Shown piece after piece: positions 9,311 through 19,000 of a stretch of 32,680 bases of DNA. Position numbers and translations under genes: made by a program. Under the pieces are notes generated by a model that was not told the DNA's origin, made no database searches, and worked only from the letters and a program-made list of their open reading frames with translations. Where the stretch lies: contig JASBUS010000086.1 in the NCBI GenBank assembly GCA_030147745.1, forward strand, positions 1 to 32,680, read 5' to 3'. This DNA comes from Alphaproteobacteria bacterium (GTDB taxonomy: Bacteria; Pseudomonadota; Alphaproteobacteria; Micavibrionales; Micavibrionaceae). Every line of letters begins with the position of its first letter. Positions within the stretch are counted from its first letter, which is position 1.

Positions 9311-10522
9311 ATGTCTTACGAAGATCCAATCGTTATTGTATCGGCTAAACGCACGGCTATCGGCAGCTTTGGCGGCAGCCTATCAAAAATCCCAGCATCT
9401 GAACTTGGCGCGAAAATTATCAGCGCCGTTTTGGAAGACGCTGCAGTCAACAGCAATGAAGTTGATGATGTTATTATGGGTCAAGTTTTGACCGCGACAA
9501 CAGGTCAAAATCCTGCGCGTCAGGCCGCAATCGCCGCCAACATCCCGTCAGAAAAAACAGCGCTAACCATCAACCAAGTTTGTGGCTCTGGTTTGCGTAG
9601 TGTTGCCCTTGGCATGCAAGCGATCCTTTCAGGCGACAGCAATATCGTTGTTGCAGGTGGTCAGGAAAATATGTCCCTTGCCCCGCACGCCATGAATTTG
9701 CGTGAAGCCACAAAAATGGGTCCAGGCACAATGATTGATACCATGATCGTTGATGGCCTTTGGGACGTTTATAACGATTACCACATGGGCATCACAGCTG
9801 AAAATATTGCTGAGAAATACCAAATCACACGTCAAGACCAAGACAACTTCGCAGCAGCCTCTCAGCAAAAAGCTGAGAAAGCGATTGCCGCAGGTAAGTT
9901 TAAATCTGAAATTATGCCCGTGACCGTTAAAGAACGTAAAAGCGAGTTTGTTTTTGAACAAGACGAATTCCCACGTGCAGGCGTAACAGCGGACGGTCTT
10001 TCAGCCCTTCGCCCTGCCTTCAAAAAAGACGGCACAGTCACTGCAGCGAACGCATCAGGCATTAACGATGGCGCAGCCGCTGTTGTCCTTATGCGTCAAA
10101 GCGAAGCAGAAAAACGCGGCCTAAAACCATTAGCACGTATTGCATCTTGGGCGACAGCAGGTGTTGACCCAAGCATTATGGGCACAGGCCCAGTTCCAGC
10201 ATCTAAAAAAGCGCTTGAAAAAGCGGGCTGGAACATCAGCGACCTAGACCTTGTTGAATCAAATGAAGCATTCGCTGCACAAGCATGCTGCGTGATGAAA
10301 GAACTTGGCCTAGACAGTGAGAAAGTCAATGTTAACGGCGGCGCAATCGCCCTTGGTCACCCAATTGGTGCATCAGGTACACGCGTCTTGGTGACATTGC
10401 TACACGAAATGGCGCGCCGTGATGCGAAAAAAGGCCTAGCGACACTCTGTATTGGTGGCGGCATGGGCATCGCAATGTGTGTTGAGCGCAGCGAAGGCAC
10501 TGAATGGAAAAAAGTGGCTTAA
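9311..10522 (+). CDS. phaA: Acetyl-CoA C-acetyltransferase (beta-ketothiolase)
   Basis: This 403-residue thiolase condenses two acetyl-CoA to acetoacetyl-CoA, the first step of PHB synthesis. It can also run in the degradative direction. The catalytic residues are all present: Cys91 in [11 protein letters not shown], His350 in [16 protein letters not shown] and Cys380 in [14 protein letters not shown] (317-322) adds the oxyanion-hole Asn. The length is typical of biosynthetic thiolases. The start at 9311 is set by a strong GGAGG at 9302-9306. An in-frame upstream extension to 9230 would add a hydrophobic stretch not found in the family. It lies 96 nt after phaC and 88 nt before phaB on the same strand, completing the acetyl-CoA to polymer route. 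Confidence 0.96.
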   Translation: MSYEDPIVIVSAKRTAIGSFGGSLSKIPASELGAKIISAVLEDAAVNSNEVDDVIMGQVLTATTGQNPARQAAIAANIPSEKTALTINQVCGSGLRSVALGMQAILSGDSNIVVAGGQENMSLAPHAMNLREATKMGPGTMIDTMIVDGLWDVYNDYHMGITAENIAEKYQITRQDQDNFAAASQQKAEKAIAAGKFKSEIMPVTVKERKSEFVFEQDEFPRAGVTADGLSALRPAFKKDGTVTAANASGINDGAAAVVLMRQSEAEKRGLKPLARIASWATAGVDPSIMGTGPVPASKKALEKAGWNISDLDLVESNEAFAAQACCVMKELGLDSEKVNVNGGAIALGHPIGASGTRVLVTLLHEMARRDAKKGLATLCIGGGMGIAMCVERSEGTEWKKVA

Positions 10523-10610
10523 TTTAAGCCCCTTTTGAAAAATCATAGAAATTATACGCGTAGTCTTTGTTGCTGACATACGAGAAACGGAATTTATCAT
10601 GAGGTCTAAA

Positions 10611-11339
10611 ATGGTAGGACAAGTAGCTATCGTTACGGGCGGTACACGGGGTATCGGCCTTGAAATCACACGCGCATTAACCAGTGAAGGTTACAAAGTT
10701 GCGGCAATTTACTTCGGCAATGACGAAGCAGCCAAACAATGTGAAGCTGAAACAGGCGCAAAAACATATAAAGTGGATGTATCTAAATTCGCACAATGCC
10801 AAGCCGTTGAAAAACAAATCGAATCCGATCTTGGACCGATTGATGTATTGATCAACAATGCTGGCATTACACGTGATGGCATGATGCATAAAATGGGCGA
10901 AGATGACTGGCATGCCGTCATTGAAACCAACCTTACATCATGTTTCAACATGTGCCGTGCCGTGATCACAGGTATGCGTGAGCGCCAAAGTGGCCGCATC
11001 ATCAATATCAGCTCGATCAATGGTCAAAAAGGCCAGCTTGGTCAATCAAATTATGCCGCGGCAAAAGCAGGCATTCTTGGCTTTACCAAGTCACTTGCCC
11101 TTGAAAGCGCACCAAAAGGCATAACCGTTAACGCGATCTGCCCAGGTTATATTGAAACGGACATGACCGCACATATTAACCCAAAAGTTTTGGATAATAT
11201 CATTCAGCAAATTCCAGCAGGCCGCATGGGTCAGCCACAAGAAATTGCTGAAATGGTGCTTTATCTTTGCTGCGAACGCGCCTCATTCGTGAATGGCTCA
11301 ACATTCTCGATCAATGGCGGTCAATATATGGCAGCTTAA
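10611..11339 (+). CDS. phaB: Acetoacetyl-CoA reductase (SDR family)
   Basis: This 242-residue short-chain dehydrogenase/reductase reduces acetoacetyl-CoA to (R)-3-hydroxybutyryl-CoA with NADPH, the monomer for PhaC. The Rossmann motif TGGTRGIG lies at residues 9-16 and NNAGI at about 82-86. The catalytic set is Asn107, Ser135 (in NISSINGQKGQ), Tyr148 and Lys152 (NYAAAK). The C-terminal PGYIETDMTA and FVNGSTFSINGGQYM are typical of PhaB. I chose the ATG at 10611 because GAGG at 10601-10604 stands 6 nt before it, whereas the ATG at 10599 has no ribosome site and overlaps GAGG. FabG is the main alternative. The location directly after phaC-phaA and the PhaB-type C-terminus favour PhaB. A strong terminator follows. 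Confidence 0.93.
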   Translation: MVGQVAIVTGGTRGIGLEITRALTSEGYKVAAIYFGNDEAAKQCEAETGAKTYKVDVSKFAQCQAVEKQIESDLGPIDVLINNAGITRDGMMHKMGEDDWHAVIETNLTSCFNMCRAVITGMRERQSGRIINISSINGQKGQLGQSNYAAAKAGILGFTKSLALESAPKGITVNAICPGYIETDMTAHINPKVLDNIIQQIPAGRMGQPQEIAEMVLYLCCERASFVNGSTFSINGGQYMAA

Positions 11340-11352
11340 GAATACGCAATTT

Positions 11353-11390
11353 AAAACACCCAGCGGATTAATCCTGCCGGGTGTTTTTTT
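11353..11390 (+). terminator. Strong intrinsic terminator after phaB, probably bidirectional
   Basis: Arms AAAACACCC (11353-11361) and GGGTGTTTT (11379-11387), with a further inner palindrome GGATTAATCC, end in a run of seven T. On the minus strand the left arm also gives TTTT, so it may end the convergent AsmA transcript as well. Confidence 0.88.
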
Positions 11391-11408
11391 ATGCCTAAAT
11401 AATCTGAA

Positions 11409-14400
11409 TTATTGACCCAAGATTTGTTTCAGCAATAGCTGCGCAGGATCAATTGTTTTCTGCTGCGTTGGCGCGGGTGCATTATCTTTTGCCGCATCGC
11501 CGCCTTCGGTGCTTTCACCACCGCTCGTTTGCGGGGCTTGCTGCGCTGGCAATAAATCCTGCAGCACGTTATTCAATGCTTTGTTCAGTTTGCGGTTAAT
11601 CTTGTTACGAATAAACTCTTCAACAATGCTGCTCGCCAAATCTTTAACAGGCGCTTTAAACGGCCCTTTAACAGTGAACGCCACCTGCGGCAAAGCTTCT
11701 TCCCCATCAGCCTTATAAGTGATCATATTTTTGATATCGAGGGTCTTATTTGTCAGTAAGATTTGCCCTTTGCTCCAAAGCTCAAAGCCATCTGCTGTAA
11801 ATTTTGCATCATCAAGCTGCACAATACCGCCTGCAATTTTATATGGGACATTAACCGTTTTGAAGTTGGTCTTACCTTGGTTCATTGCGCCACTCATCAG
11901 GCTATCAATCGCCTTCAAGTTATTCTCAAGCTTGGTATCAAGGCGCAAGACTTGACCAATTTTAGCAAGGTCAACACCATTGACGGTAACATCTTGCCCC
12001 GAAATTTTGCCGCTGCCATTTAAACCATAAATCAAACTTGATGCACTACGGCCAACACTGGCAAACACACCTTCACCGCTAAATACACCTTCAGCAAATG
12101 GCGGCTTATTATTGTTCGTCTTCTTATCAATCGCTTTGATCAATGCACCAATATTAACATTCGCAGCTTTATAATTCAGGTCAAAACGGCCATTTTCAGC
12201 CAGTTTATAGCTGCCCGCGCCACTAACATTGCCGTCATAGGCATTGAAGTTGAGCCCCGTCACCATCAATGTTTTATCTGATAGCTGCACCTGCCCCACG
12301 ACATCGCGCATCAAGATATTATCGATCTGTAATTTTTTGACATCAAAATCAACGGCGGCTTTGATATTCGCGGCAACAGGCCATGTGATTTCTTGACGCG
12401 ACCATTCCGCCTGTTTCGCGGTATTTGATGAGGATTTATTCGCGCCGCGCGGCGTATAATGCAGGTTATCAGCCTTCAATGTCAGGCTATATTCTTGTTT
12501 TTGCGCCACAAATTTTGCGCGCCCGCTTGTATCCAAATTCGTGTTACCAATTTTCCCTTTCAGATAATCAAGCTCAATTGATTTATCTTTCAAAACGCCA
12601 ATCTGCGCCTGTAAATTCGCCTTGCCCGTCAAATGTGCATCCTGCAATGCTTGGCGGAAAGCCTGATGATTTGAAAAGGCCTGAAGGTTTGATGCATCAA
12701 CATCAATGATCAACAGGGATGCATGATCCTTCGGTAGCTGCGCCTTATGTAGCGCTTTAAATTTCAGAACATTCGCACTGCCAACACTTGTCTGCCCTGC
12801 CCAGCTATATTTAACCGGATCACCCGACAAATTCAAAGTCACATCAGCGGCTTCTTTTGGCAGATAGCTATATAACCCTGCGGGGTCTTTTACCGTCACA
12901 CCGAATTGTAGGTCATAGCTTGGCTGCTTATCGTTATCGACAATATGACCTGATAGGCGCAAAGCATCGCGCCCTTTATAAAGGCCGCTTAAAGTCTTCA
13001 CATGAATATCGCCATTTTTGTTAAACGAAAAATCAGCCTTAATATTCGTCAGGTTATTTTTCTGATAGGTCAAATTGCCTAAATCAATAGTCCAGTTTGA
13101 CAGCGGCAAGACCGGCAATTTACGAATATAATCGAGGACCATTTCGTGGAAATAATCTTGGCCTTTTTCCAAATACACATCGAATAATGGTTTATTTTCC
13201 TGTGCAACGACCTGACGTTTTTTATAGATCTCGCCAATATTTAGACGATCACTTTTAATCACGATATTCGCGGCCTTGTCAGGCGCAGGGCGTTTAAAAG
13301 CAATGTTAAATTTATGTTGCACGCTATCAACATCCGCGCGCACTGATAAGCCCGCGTCGCGGCTAACATCAATTCGTGATGCGGCTGAAAGATTCCCCAA
13401 AATACGTGCCACAACGCTATCTAAGACGACATCAGCATCAAGGTCACTTTGGATTTTTACATCTACGCCTGCGAGCTGATCCCCTTTCAGCAATGCACCT
13501 TCAACACTGCCGCGGTAACGATATTGACCGCCATTAATTTGCAGCTTGGTGGCTTTAATGTCATAGCCACCATCTTTTTGCGCAACCGATAACATCGTGC
13601 TCGCGGCTAATTTTTTATCTGGTGTGATATGCGCCAACACGTCAAAGTCTTTTACATCAAGGCGTGTTTCCCCTTGGTAAGACACGCCATCCATCCATGA
13701 CAAAATACCTGCGCCGCCAAGTTTAATGCGATCATCCTGAAGCGCGATAGAGCCATCAACACCAAGGATCTTATTCGCGACATCTTGAATATTGACCTTC
13801 AACTGGCTTTTAATCGCCTGCCCGCTATGCTCAGCGCTTAAATTAACATCATAATGCCCCAGCAATAAATTTTGCGCCAATTTAACATTCAACGCACGGA
13901 CATCTTTACGCGCATCGCCCGCACCAATTTTTACCGCGCCATCCAGAATTTCAAAACTACGCAATGTGAAGGATGAACCTTCTTTCACCTGCGTGCTTTT
14001 ATCTTTGTTCGCGGAGCTCATCGCTTTAATTTCATCGGTCTGCCATGACATAAAATCACTCAAGACCAAATCAGGCTTATTGAGTTTGAGGCTATCGACA
14101 ACAAATTGACCTTTAAGCAAATCCATTAATGAAATATAGAGATCAACCTGACCGACTTTGGCTTCAAAGTCATCCTTATTGCCAGTGACCTTATTGATCA
14201 CCGTGTCATTCACGCGCACATGCGGCGCAGGCCATATTTTATAGGCAATTTCACCATTAATACTGACATTATAGCCGAGGCGATCATGCACCGTATCGAC
14301 CACATAAGGCTTGATACTATCCCCTGAAATCGCGCCACTAAACAGCAAAGCCGCCCCTAGTGCCACCGCAGAAAGGATAAGAAGAAAAACACCTAAAATG

Positions 14401-14417
14401 AGTCGTTTTATACGCAT
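11409..14417 (-). CDS. AsmA-family envelope protein
   Basis: This protein of about 1002 residues has a basic N-terminus and one membrane helix (about residues 5-27, LILGVFLLILSAVALGAALLF after RIKR). A long beta-rich periplasmic region follows and matches the AsmA family. The N-terminal AsmA domain has RLGYNVSINGEIAYKIWPAP, and the conserved C-terminal block includes YGLNGSGKISGQDVTVNGVDL. AsmA-like proteins form long beta-groove bridges and are linked to outer membrane assembly and phospholipid transport. The C-terminal tail is Gln/Pro/Ala/Gly-rich and probably disordered. The ATG at 14417 is preferred because the longer reading begins with TTG at 14429 with no ribosome site. It shares orientation with the cNMP-binding gene 88 nt upstream. 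I cannot separate AsmA from its paralogues YhjG or TamB-like forms beyond the family level. Confidence 0.85.
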   Translation of the reverse strand: MRIKRLILGVFLLILSAVALGAALLFSGAISGDSIKPYVVDTVHDRLGYNVSINGEIAYKIWPAPHVRVNDTVINKVTGNKDDFEAKVGQVDLYISLMDLLKGQFVVDSLKLNKPDLVLSDFMSWQTDEIKAMSSANKDKSTQVKEGSSFTLRSFEILDGAVKIGAGDARKDVRALNVKLAQNLLLGHYDVNLSAEHSGQAIKSQLKVNIQDVANKILGVDGSIALQDDRIKLGGAGILSWMDGVSYQGETRLDVKDFDVLAHITPDKKLAASTMLSVAQKDGGYDIKATKLQINGGQYRYRGSVEGALLKGDQLAGVDVKIQSDLDADVVLDSVVARILGNLSAASRIDVSRDAGLSVRADVDSVQHKFNIAFKRPAPDKAANIVIKSDRLNIGEIYKKRQVVAQENKPLFDVYLEKGQDYFHEMVLDYIRKLPVLPLSNWTIDLGNLTYQKNNLTNIKADFSFNKNGDIHVKTLSGLYKGRDALRLSGHIVDNDKQPSYDLQFGVTVKDPAGLYSYLPKEAADVTLNLSGDPVKYSWAGQTSVGSANVLKFKALHKAQLPKDHASLLIIDVDASNLQAFSNHQAFRQALQDAHLTGKANLQAQIGVLKDKSIELDYLKGKIGNTNLDTSGRAKFVAQKQEYSLTLKADNLHYTPRGANKSSSNTAKQAEWSRQEITWPVAANIKAAVDFDVKKLQIDNILMRDVVGQVQLSDKTLMVTGLNFNAYDGNVSGAGSYKLAENGRFDLNYKAANVNIGALIKAIDKKTNNNKPPFAEGVFSGEGVFASVGRSASSLIYGLNGSGKISGQDVTVNGVDLAKIGQVLRLDTKLENNLKAIDSLMSGAMNQGKTNFKTVNVPYKIAGGIVQLDDAKFTADGFELWSKGQILLTNKTLDIKNMITYKADGEEALPQVAFTVKGPFKAPVKDLASSIVEEFIRNKINRKLNKALNNVLQDLLPAQQAPQTSGGESTEGGDAAKDNAPAPTQQKTIDPAQLLLKQILGQ

Positions 14418-14505
14418 CGCCGCAGACAAGAATTTGGATTAAGTTTAGGCTTTCTGCGCAAGACACAGAAACATCACCACCACTTAATTAAATATGGCGT
14501 AGGCG

Positions 14506-15084
14506 TTATAAAGTAAAGTCGTCTGAAGAGTTATCCGCGTCTTTTTCTAACGCACGTTCACGTGAGAAGCGCGCGACCGCATCAAGGAAGTTATTAAGCT
14601 CTGGCAAGACCGCATTTCTGAACTGACGGCGCTCGTCTTTTTCCAATGTTTCAACAACATTGTTATATATATTTAGGACGACGTCTTGCATATCATCAAG
14701 GCCATCATTTTTATTCAGCAGCGCATTATTCGTTTCAAGAATACGCTTCGTCAGCATATTCACAATGGCGCGGATCGTCACATCACTGCGGGTCAATTTA
14801 TCATTAAAAACATTGCGAGTAATGACAATCAAATTACAATGTTCCGTCGCACGCACGGACGCTGAACGTGGGTGATCAAACACCAAGGACATTTCACCAA
14901 AAATTTGCCCCGGGCCCATTTTGCCAAGGATAATTTCACGGTCACCGGCCATTGAAAAGACTTCAACTTCACCACTCTGCACCAAATACGCGTTATTGCC
15001 GCGCTCGCCTTCTTGCAGGATAATCTCACCACAGGGCACAAAGCGACGCTCTAATATCGTCATATCTTTTGATGATTTAACCAT
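14506..15084 (-). CDS. Stand-alone cyclic-nucleotide-binding domain protein
   Basis: This is a 192-residue cytoplasmic protein. Residues about 10-115 form a cNMP-binding beta-roll: ILQEGERGNNAYLVQSGEVEV opens it, and the phosphate-binding cassette is FGEMSL (62-67) with Arg73 in HPRSASVRA. These are the residues that hold the cyclic nucleotide phosphate in CRP-like proteins, so nucleotide binding is plausible. The C-terminal part is helical and lacks a helix-turn-helix, so it is not a CRP/FNR transcription factor. It may act by protein contacts or as an orphan regulatory subunit. The ATG at 15084 is chosen because GAGG lies 10 nt upstream. A GTG at 15093 would overlap that site. It lies between DUF502 and AsmA on the same strand. 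Confidence 0.82.
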   Translation of the reverse strand: MVKSSKDMTILERRFVPCGEIILQEGERGNNAYLVQSGEVEVFSMAGDREIILGKMGPGQIFGEMSLVFDHPRSASVRATEHCNLIVITRNVFNDKLTRSDVTIRAIVNMLTKRILETNNALLNKNDGLDDMQDVVLNIYNNVVETLEKDERRQFRNAVLPELNNFLDAVARFSRERALEKDADNSSDDFTL

Positions 15085-15173
15085 TCTGCTCACGCCTCAT
15101 AAAAATTATTATTATTCAATAACATAATAAATAAATTATATTAACAAACTCTTATGATACAGCAAAGCGCAAT

Positions 15174-15869
15174 TTATGCGTCTTTCTTATGTGCAGCTTT
15201 CTTTGGCTTTGGCACTTTTATGTGCTCTGAGTCAGGCGTAATGATACCTGCAGACACCACAAGCTTCACACCTTCTTCGACCGTCATGTTCAAATATTTA
15301 AGTTCGGACTTTGGTACAAAAAGTAAAAAACCTGATGTCGGGTTTGGGGTCGTCGGAACAAAGACATTCGCGGTTTCTTCTGATGTTATATCCTGCACCT
15401 CACCATGTGTTGTGCCCGTGACAAAACCAACAGCCCAGCAGCCTTTACGTGGGTATTCAAGCAGGACGACATCACGAAACGCTTGCGATTGGCTCGCCAT
15501 AATCGTTTCAATAATTTGTTTTACAGCGGCATATAGCTTTGAAATAATCGGCATGCGATGCATCACATAATCCGACAGACGCAATAATAAGCGCCCAAGA
15601 ACATTACGTGCAAACCACCCGACCAAAATAAAGAAAACGATTGCCGACAAAATGCCGAAACCTGGCAAAGCATAGGGTTGATAATGCGTTGGCAACAAAT
15701 CAAGCGGCAGAATTTTCTTTACGGTCGTATCAATGAAGTTAAAGAAAATATAGGTCAGGTAAATTGTAATGGCGATCGGCGCAGTAACCAGAATACCTGC
15801 AAAGAAATAGCCACGCAAACGTCCACCAAAACCTATTTTGCCTTCAAACTGACTTTCAATCGGGGTCAT
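15174..15869 (-). CDS. DUF502 family inner membrane protein
   Basis: This 231-residue protein matches the DUF502 family. Two membrane helices (about residues 22-46 and 69-88) flank a short periplasmic loop. The conserved cytoplasmic-side region has IPIISKLYAAVKQ-like MPIISKLYAAVKQIIE, VVLLEYPRKGCWAVGFVT and VFVPTTPNPTSGFLLFVP. The TPNPTSG block is the family signature. The family is widespread in proteobacteria and plants (COV-like proteins) but its biochemical role is not established. The C-terminus is Lys-rich. The AAGG ribosome site lies in a leader reading AAGGCGTGTGTAA before the ATG at 15869. It diverges from the large GGDEF-like gene, with 167 nt between starts. Confidence 0.9.
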   Translation of the reverse strand: MTPIESQFEGKIGFGGRLRGYFFAGILVTAPIAITIYLTYIFFNFIDTTVKKILPLDLLPTHYQPYALPGFGILSAIVFFILVGWFARNVLGRLLLRLSDYVMHRMPIISKLYAAVKQIIETIMASQSQAFRDVVLLEYPRKGCWAVGFVTGTTHGEVQDITSEETANVFVPTTPNPTSGFLLFVPKSELKYLNMTVEEGVKLVVSAGIITPDSEHIKVPKPKKAAHKKDA

Positions 15870-15953
15870 TTACACACGCCTTTCTTTGTGATTTATATGA
15901 CTATAGATCACCTATAATTAACTTCAACAATTATCGGTGTAAAATGGTAAAAA

Positions 15954-15970
15954 CATGCACATAATGCATG
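15954..15970. promoter_or_regulatory. Palindromic operator-like site
   Basis: CATGCA-N5-TGCATG is a perfect inverted repeat (17 nt overall) in the divergent region between DUF502 and the GGDEF-like gene. This is the size of a dimeric regulator site. No regulator can be named from it. Confidence 0.4.
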
Positions 15971-16003
15971 ATGTAACCTAAATTTAACTCTTTTTGCATA
16001 AAA

Positions 16004-16028
16004 TTACCCTACGTAAGTGGGTAAGGAG
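16004..16028 (+). promoter_or_regulatory. Hairpin overlapping the ribosome site of a TTG-start gene
   Basis: TTACCC (16004-16009) and GGGTAA (16019-16024) form a 6-bp stem with a 9-nt loop. The right arm includes the first two A of the ribosome site AAGGAG (16023-16028), which sits 8 nt before the TTG at 16037. Folding would partly hide the site. Confidence 0.45.
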
Positions 16029-16036
16029 TTTTTAAA

Positions 16037-19000
16037 TTGCCATATAATCCATCTGAAATCATGCATATGAAAGAGCTTGAATCTTGGGTTCAGCCTTATG
16101 CGGAGCTAAGCGGTCAAAGTCGCGAACAGGTGATTGGCGATATCATCAATATTTGGCAAGATGAAGGCAAATTAATCGACTCTGGCGAGCTCGCCGTTAA
16201 GCTCACCGAGAAATATCTTGATCAAAAAGACGTTAGTGAAGCCGCGAAACAACAAATTTTAGCCGATGTCCGTGACGCAGAAGCAATTAAACGCTCAGCA
16301 GACGGGACAACAGGCGTCTTGAAAAAAGACCATAAAGGCGTTGAAACCGCCCTATCCCATATTTACGCGAAAGAAACAGGGAAACCTGTGATGATGCTCG
16401 AATTCGATTTCGGCAATATGGGCGGCACAAACGAACATTTCCAAAAGAAATACGCGATTGAGAAATTCCAGCAGGATCATGGCCATGCAACATTTGCTGA
16501 TGCTGAAAAAGCATTTAAAGCCCTGCCCCTAGAAGAACAAAAAGTCTTATCTGATGCCATCAACATCAAACAGACTTTTTCAAAAACCGACATTGCCGCT
16601 AAAATTATTACGCAAAGCGTATATTCAGATCTGCAAGCACATTTCCCAGATAGCCAAGTCACCGCCATTCGTACAGGCGGCGATGAGCTGCGCTTTATTG
16701 TCGAAGGCGTTGAGCCAAGTAAATATAACGACATCATTATGGCGACCACCCATAACGTTGAAATTAAAATGGCCGAGCTCGGCCTGTTAGACCACGAACA
16801 TGCGAAAGGCCGCAATAACCGATTTAAGGATGGCTTCGGCGGCGGTCTTGCTGCAAAAGACATGCGCGAAATTAATGACCCAGATAATATCATCGCGCAA
16901 ATGGATGAAGATGTAAAAGCACATAAAGACAGCATCGGCGAGGTCCGTGTCGGCCGTCATATGAATATCGAAGAAACAGTTAAAAGAAACTTTGGCCTTG
17001 CTAAAGATGCAGATATATCCGCATTACCTGCCGCTGAACAACAACGTTTCAATGAAGAAGTTAAACGCCAAGGCGAGTATCTTGAGAAAAATGCCACGAA
17101 TATCCGTGCGCATGCGCCAGAGCCTGCAGCAACCATTGCTGATTATGATGAAAAAGCCGCGAAGATTTTAGCCGAAGTTGACCGCACGCCACAAAACACG
17201 GTTAATGACCCGAATTTAAAAGCCGCAGATGTTGATGGCCTCGCCTATGATCAATATGCCACAATCGAAGAACGCCGCGCCGCTTACATGGAACAGCAGC
17301 GCGTTCCAGAATACGAAAAAGCCAATGGCGGCCCACTTGATGAATCCATCAAAAAATTTATGGATCACGAAGTTCGCAGCATTAACCCTATGGATCCTTC
17401 CGCGGGCGTGCATACCGTCAGTGATTTTTATCAAAATGCTAAATTATGGCACGAAGCCGCTGGTGATGGTCCAAAACCAAGCACGATGTTTGTCGGCTTC
17501 CAAAACCTTGGCGGTTTAAACAACTTACTGGGACACGATGGCGCCGATGCTGTCCTAACCGACATGGCCAAAATTGTTAAGACATCCCTTAACGAAGCAG
17601 GCATAGAATCCGATAAATTCGTGATCGCCCATAACGGCGGCGGTGAATTCCGTTTACTTGTTCAGCCCGGTTATGAAGACCAGTTAATACTAGCCCAGCA
17701 AACAATCGCGGATAAAACCGCTGATCTTAACCGTGGAAATATATCTGAATATCTAGAGAAGAAAGGCATTAATCTTGATGCCGATACACAAGAAAAAATC
17801 GTAGGTAAAAACTTTTCCGTCGTGGAAGATCCAAAGGTACGTGAAACCGCGATTAATGGCCAAAAAATTGAAGGCTATGCCGATGGCTTAGCGGTCATAT
17901 CAACCCATAGCGAAATAGAGATCGCGCCACATGGCACGCCAGATAAATCTTGGGATATGGATCACGTTCTCACCGATCAGAAGAAACATTTAGATGCCGC
18001 CACGGATCAATTCCGCCACGAAGAAATTCTACATTATCAAGGCATCAACGAAAACAACCCGCCTGACCCGAATAAAGAATATAAGGCCACACGTGAGGCA
18101 GCAGCCAAACCAGAAGTCAAAAACATTCAGCCCGAGTTTACAAAGGTTGTTGAACAAGGCATTGAATCAAATGCCGAATTAGCCAATAAAGCCGATAGCG
18201 CCTTAAAAATAAGCGATGAAGCAGCAGAGTTATCTGTAGATGCCGCGCGCGGCCTCATTAAAGCAGGTAAACTCGCCAAACTTTCTGTAGTCGGTGGTAT
18301 TGCCTTAACTGGTGGCGTTGGCGCGTTAATCAATTATGTACATGAAAACCAGCGTGAAGACGCTAAAGACATGCTTGATAAAGGCGATATTTCACAAGAA
18401 GCATATGATGACTATATGAAGCTTAGTGAAAATGTAGAAAATATGATGCAAGCTGAAAATATTGGCGGGCAAGGCTTTTTCTTTATTGTCACCACGCCGC
18501 TTGTCGAAATTGAAGCCCAACGAAAATTCGAAGAATTTGCCAATCGTCACAGCGATATTCCGCAGCATCTCCTCGAAAAACTTAACGTCAGTATGCTTGA
18601 TACACAAACACAGCGCGGCGCATTTAATGATGTCATTCTGAAAAACCTACCGAATGATCCCTCAGCCGTATCACCAGAGCTCCGTGATTTAATCGAAGCC
18701 AAAAATGATATGGACTCTATTCATAACCGCTATAAACAAATGCTGCGCGTAGAAAATAGAAATGGCCGCATCGTTAATGATTTAATCCAAGAGGCAAAAG
18801 AAAAATCAGCCGAAGCCAAGCAGGGTTACGAAACCAAGTTAATCGAAAAATTAGGTGATCCGCAAACTGCGCGTGAAATACTGAACATGCTGCCTGAAGA
18901 CGACAAACTCGATATGGCTTTAACCATCGCGAAATTTGATAAATCCGTGGGCACTGAATTTCCACAAATTGCACGCATCAATGAGCTACAAGAAAAAATT

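Noticed and set aside
10599-10610. Upstream ATG for phaB
   Set aside because: It overlaps the GAGG ribosome site that serves the ATG at 10611 and has no site of its own.
16477-16935. A 152-codon antisense frame within the GGDEF-like gene
   Set aside because: It lies opposite the GGDEF motif, which is meaningful only on the plus strand, and it has no ribosome site or recognisable motif.
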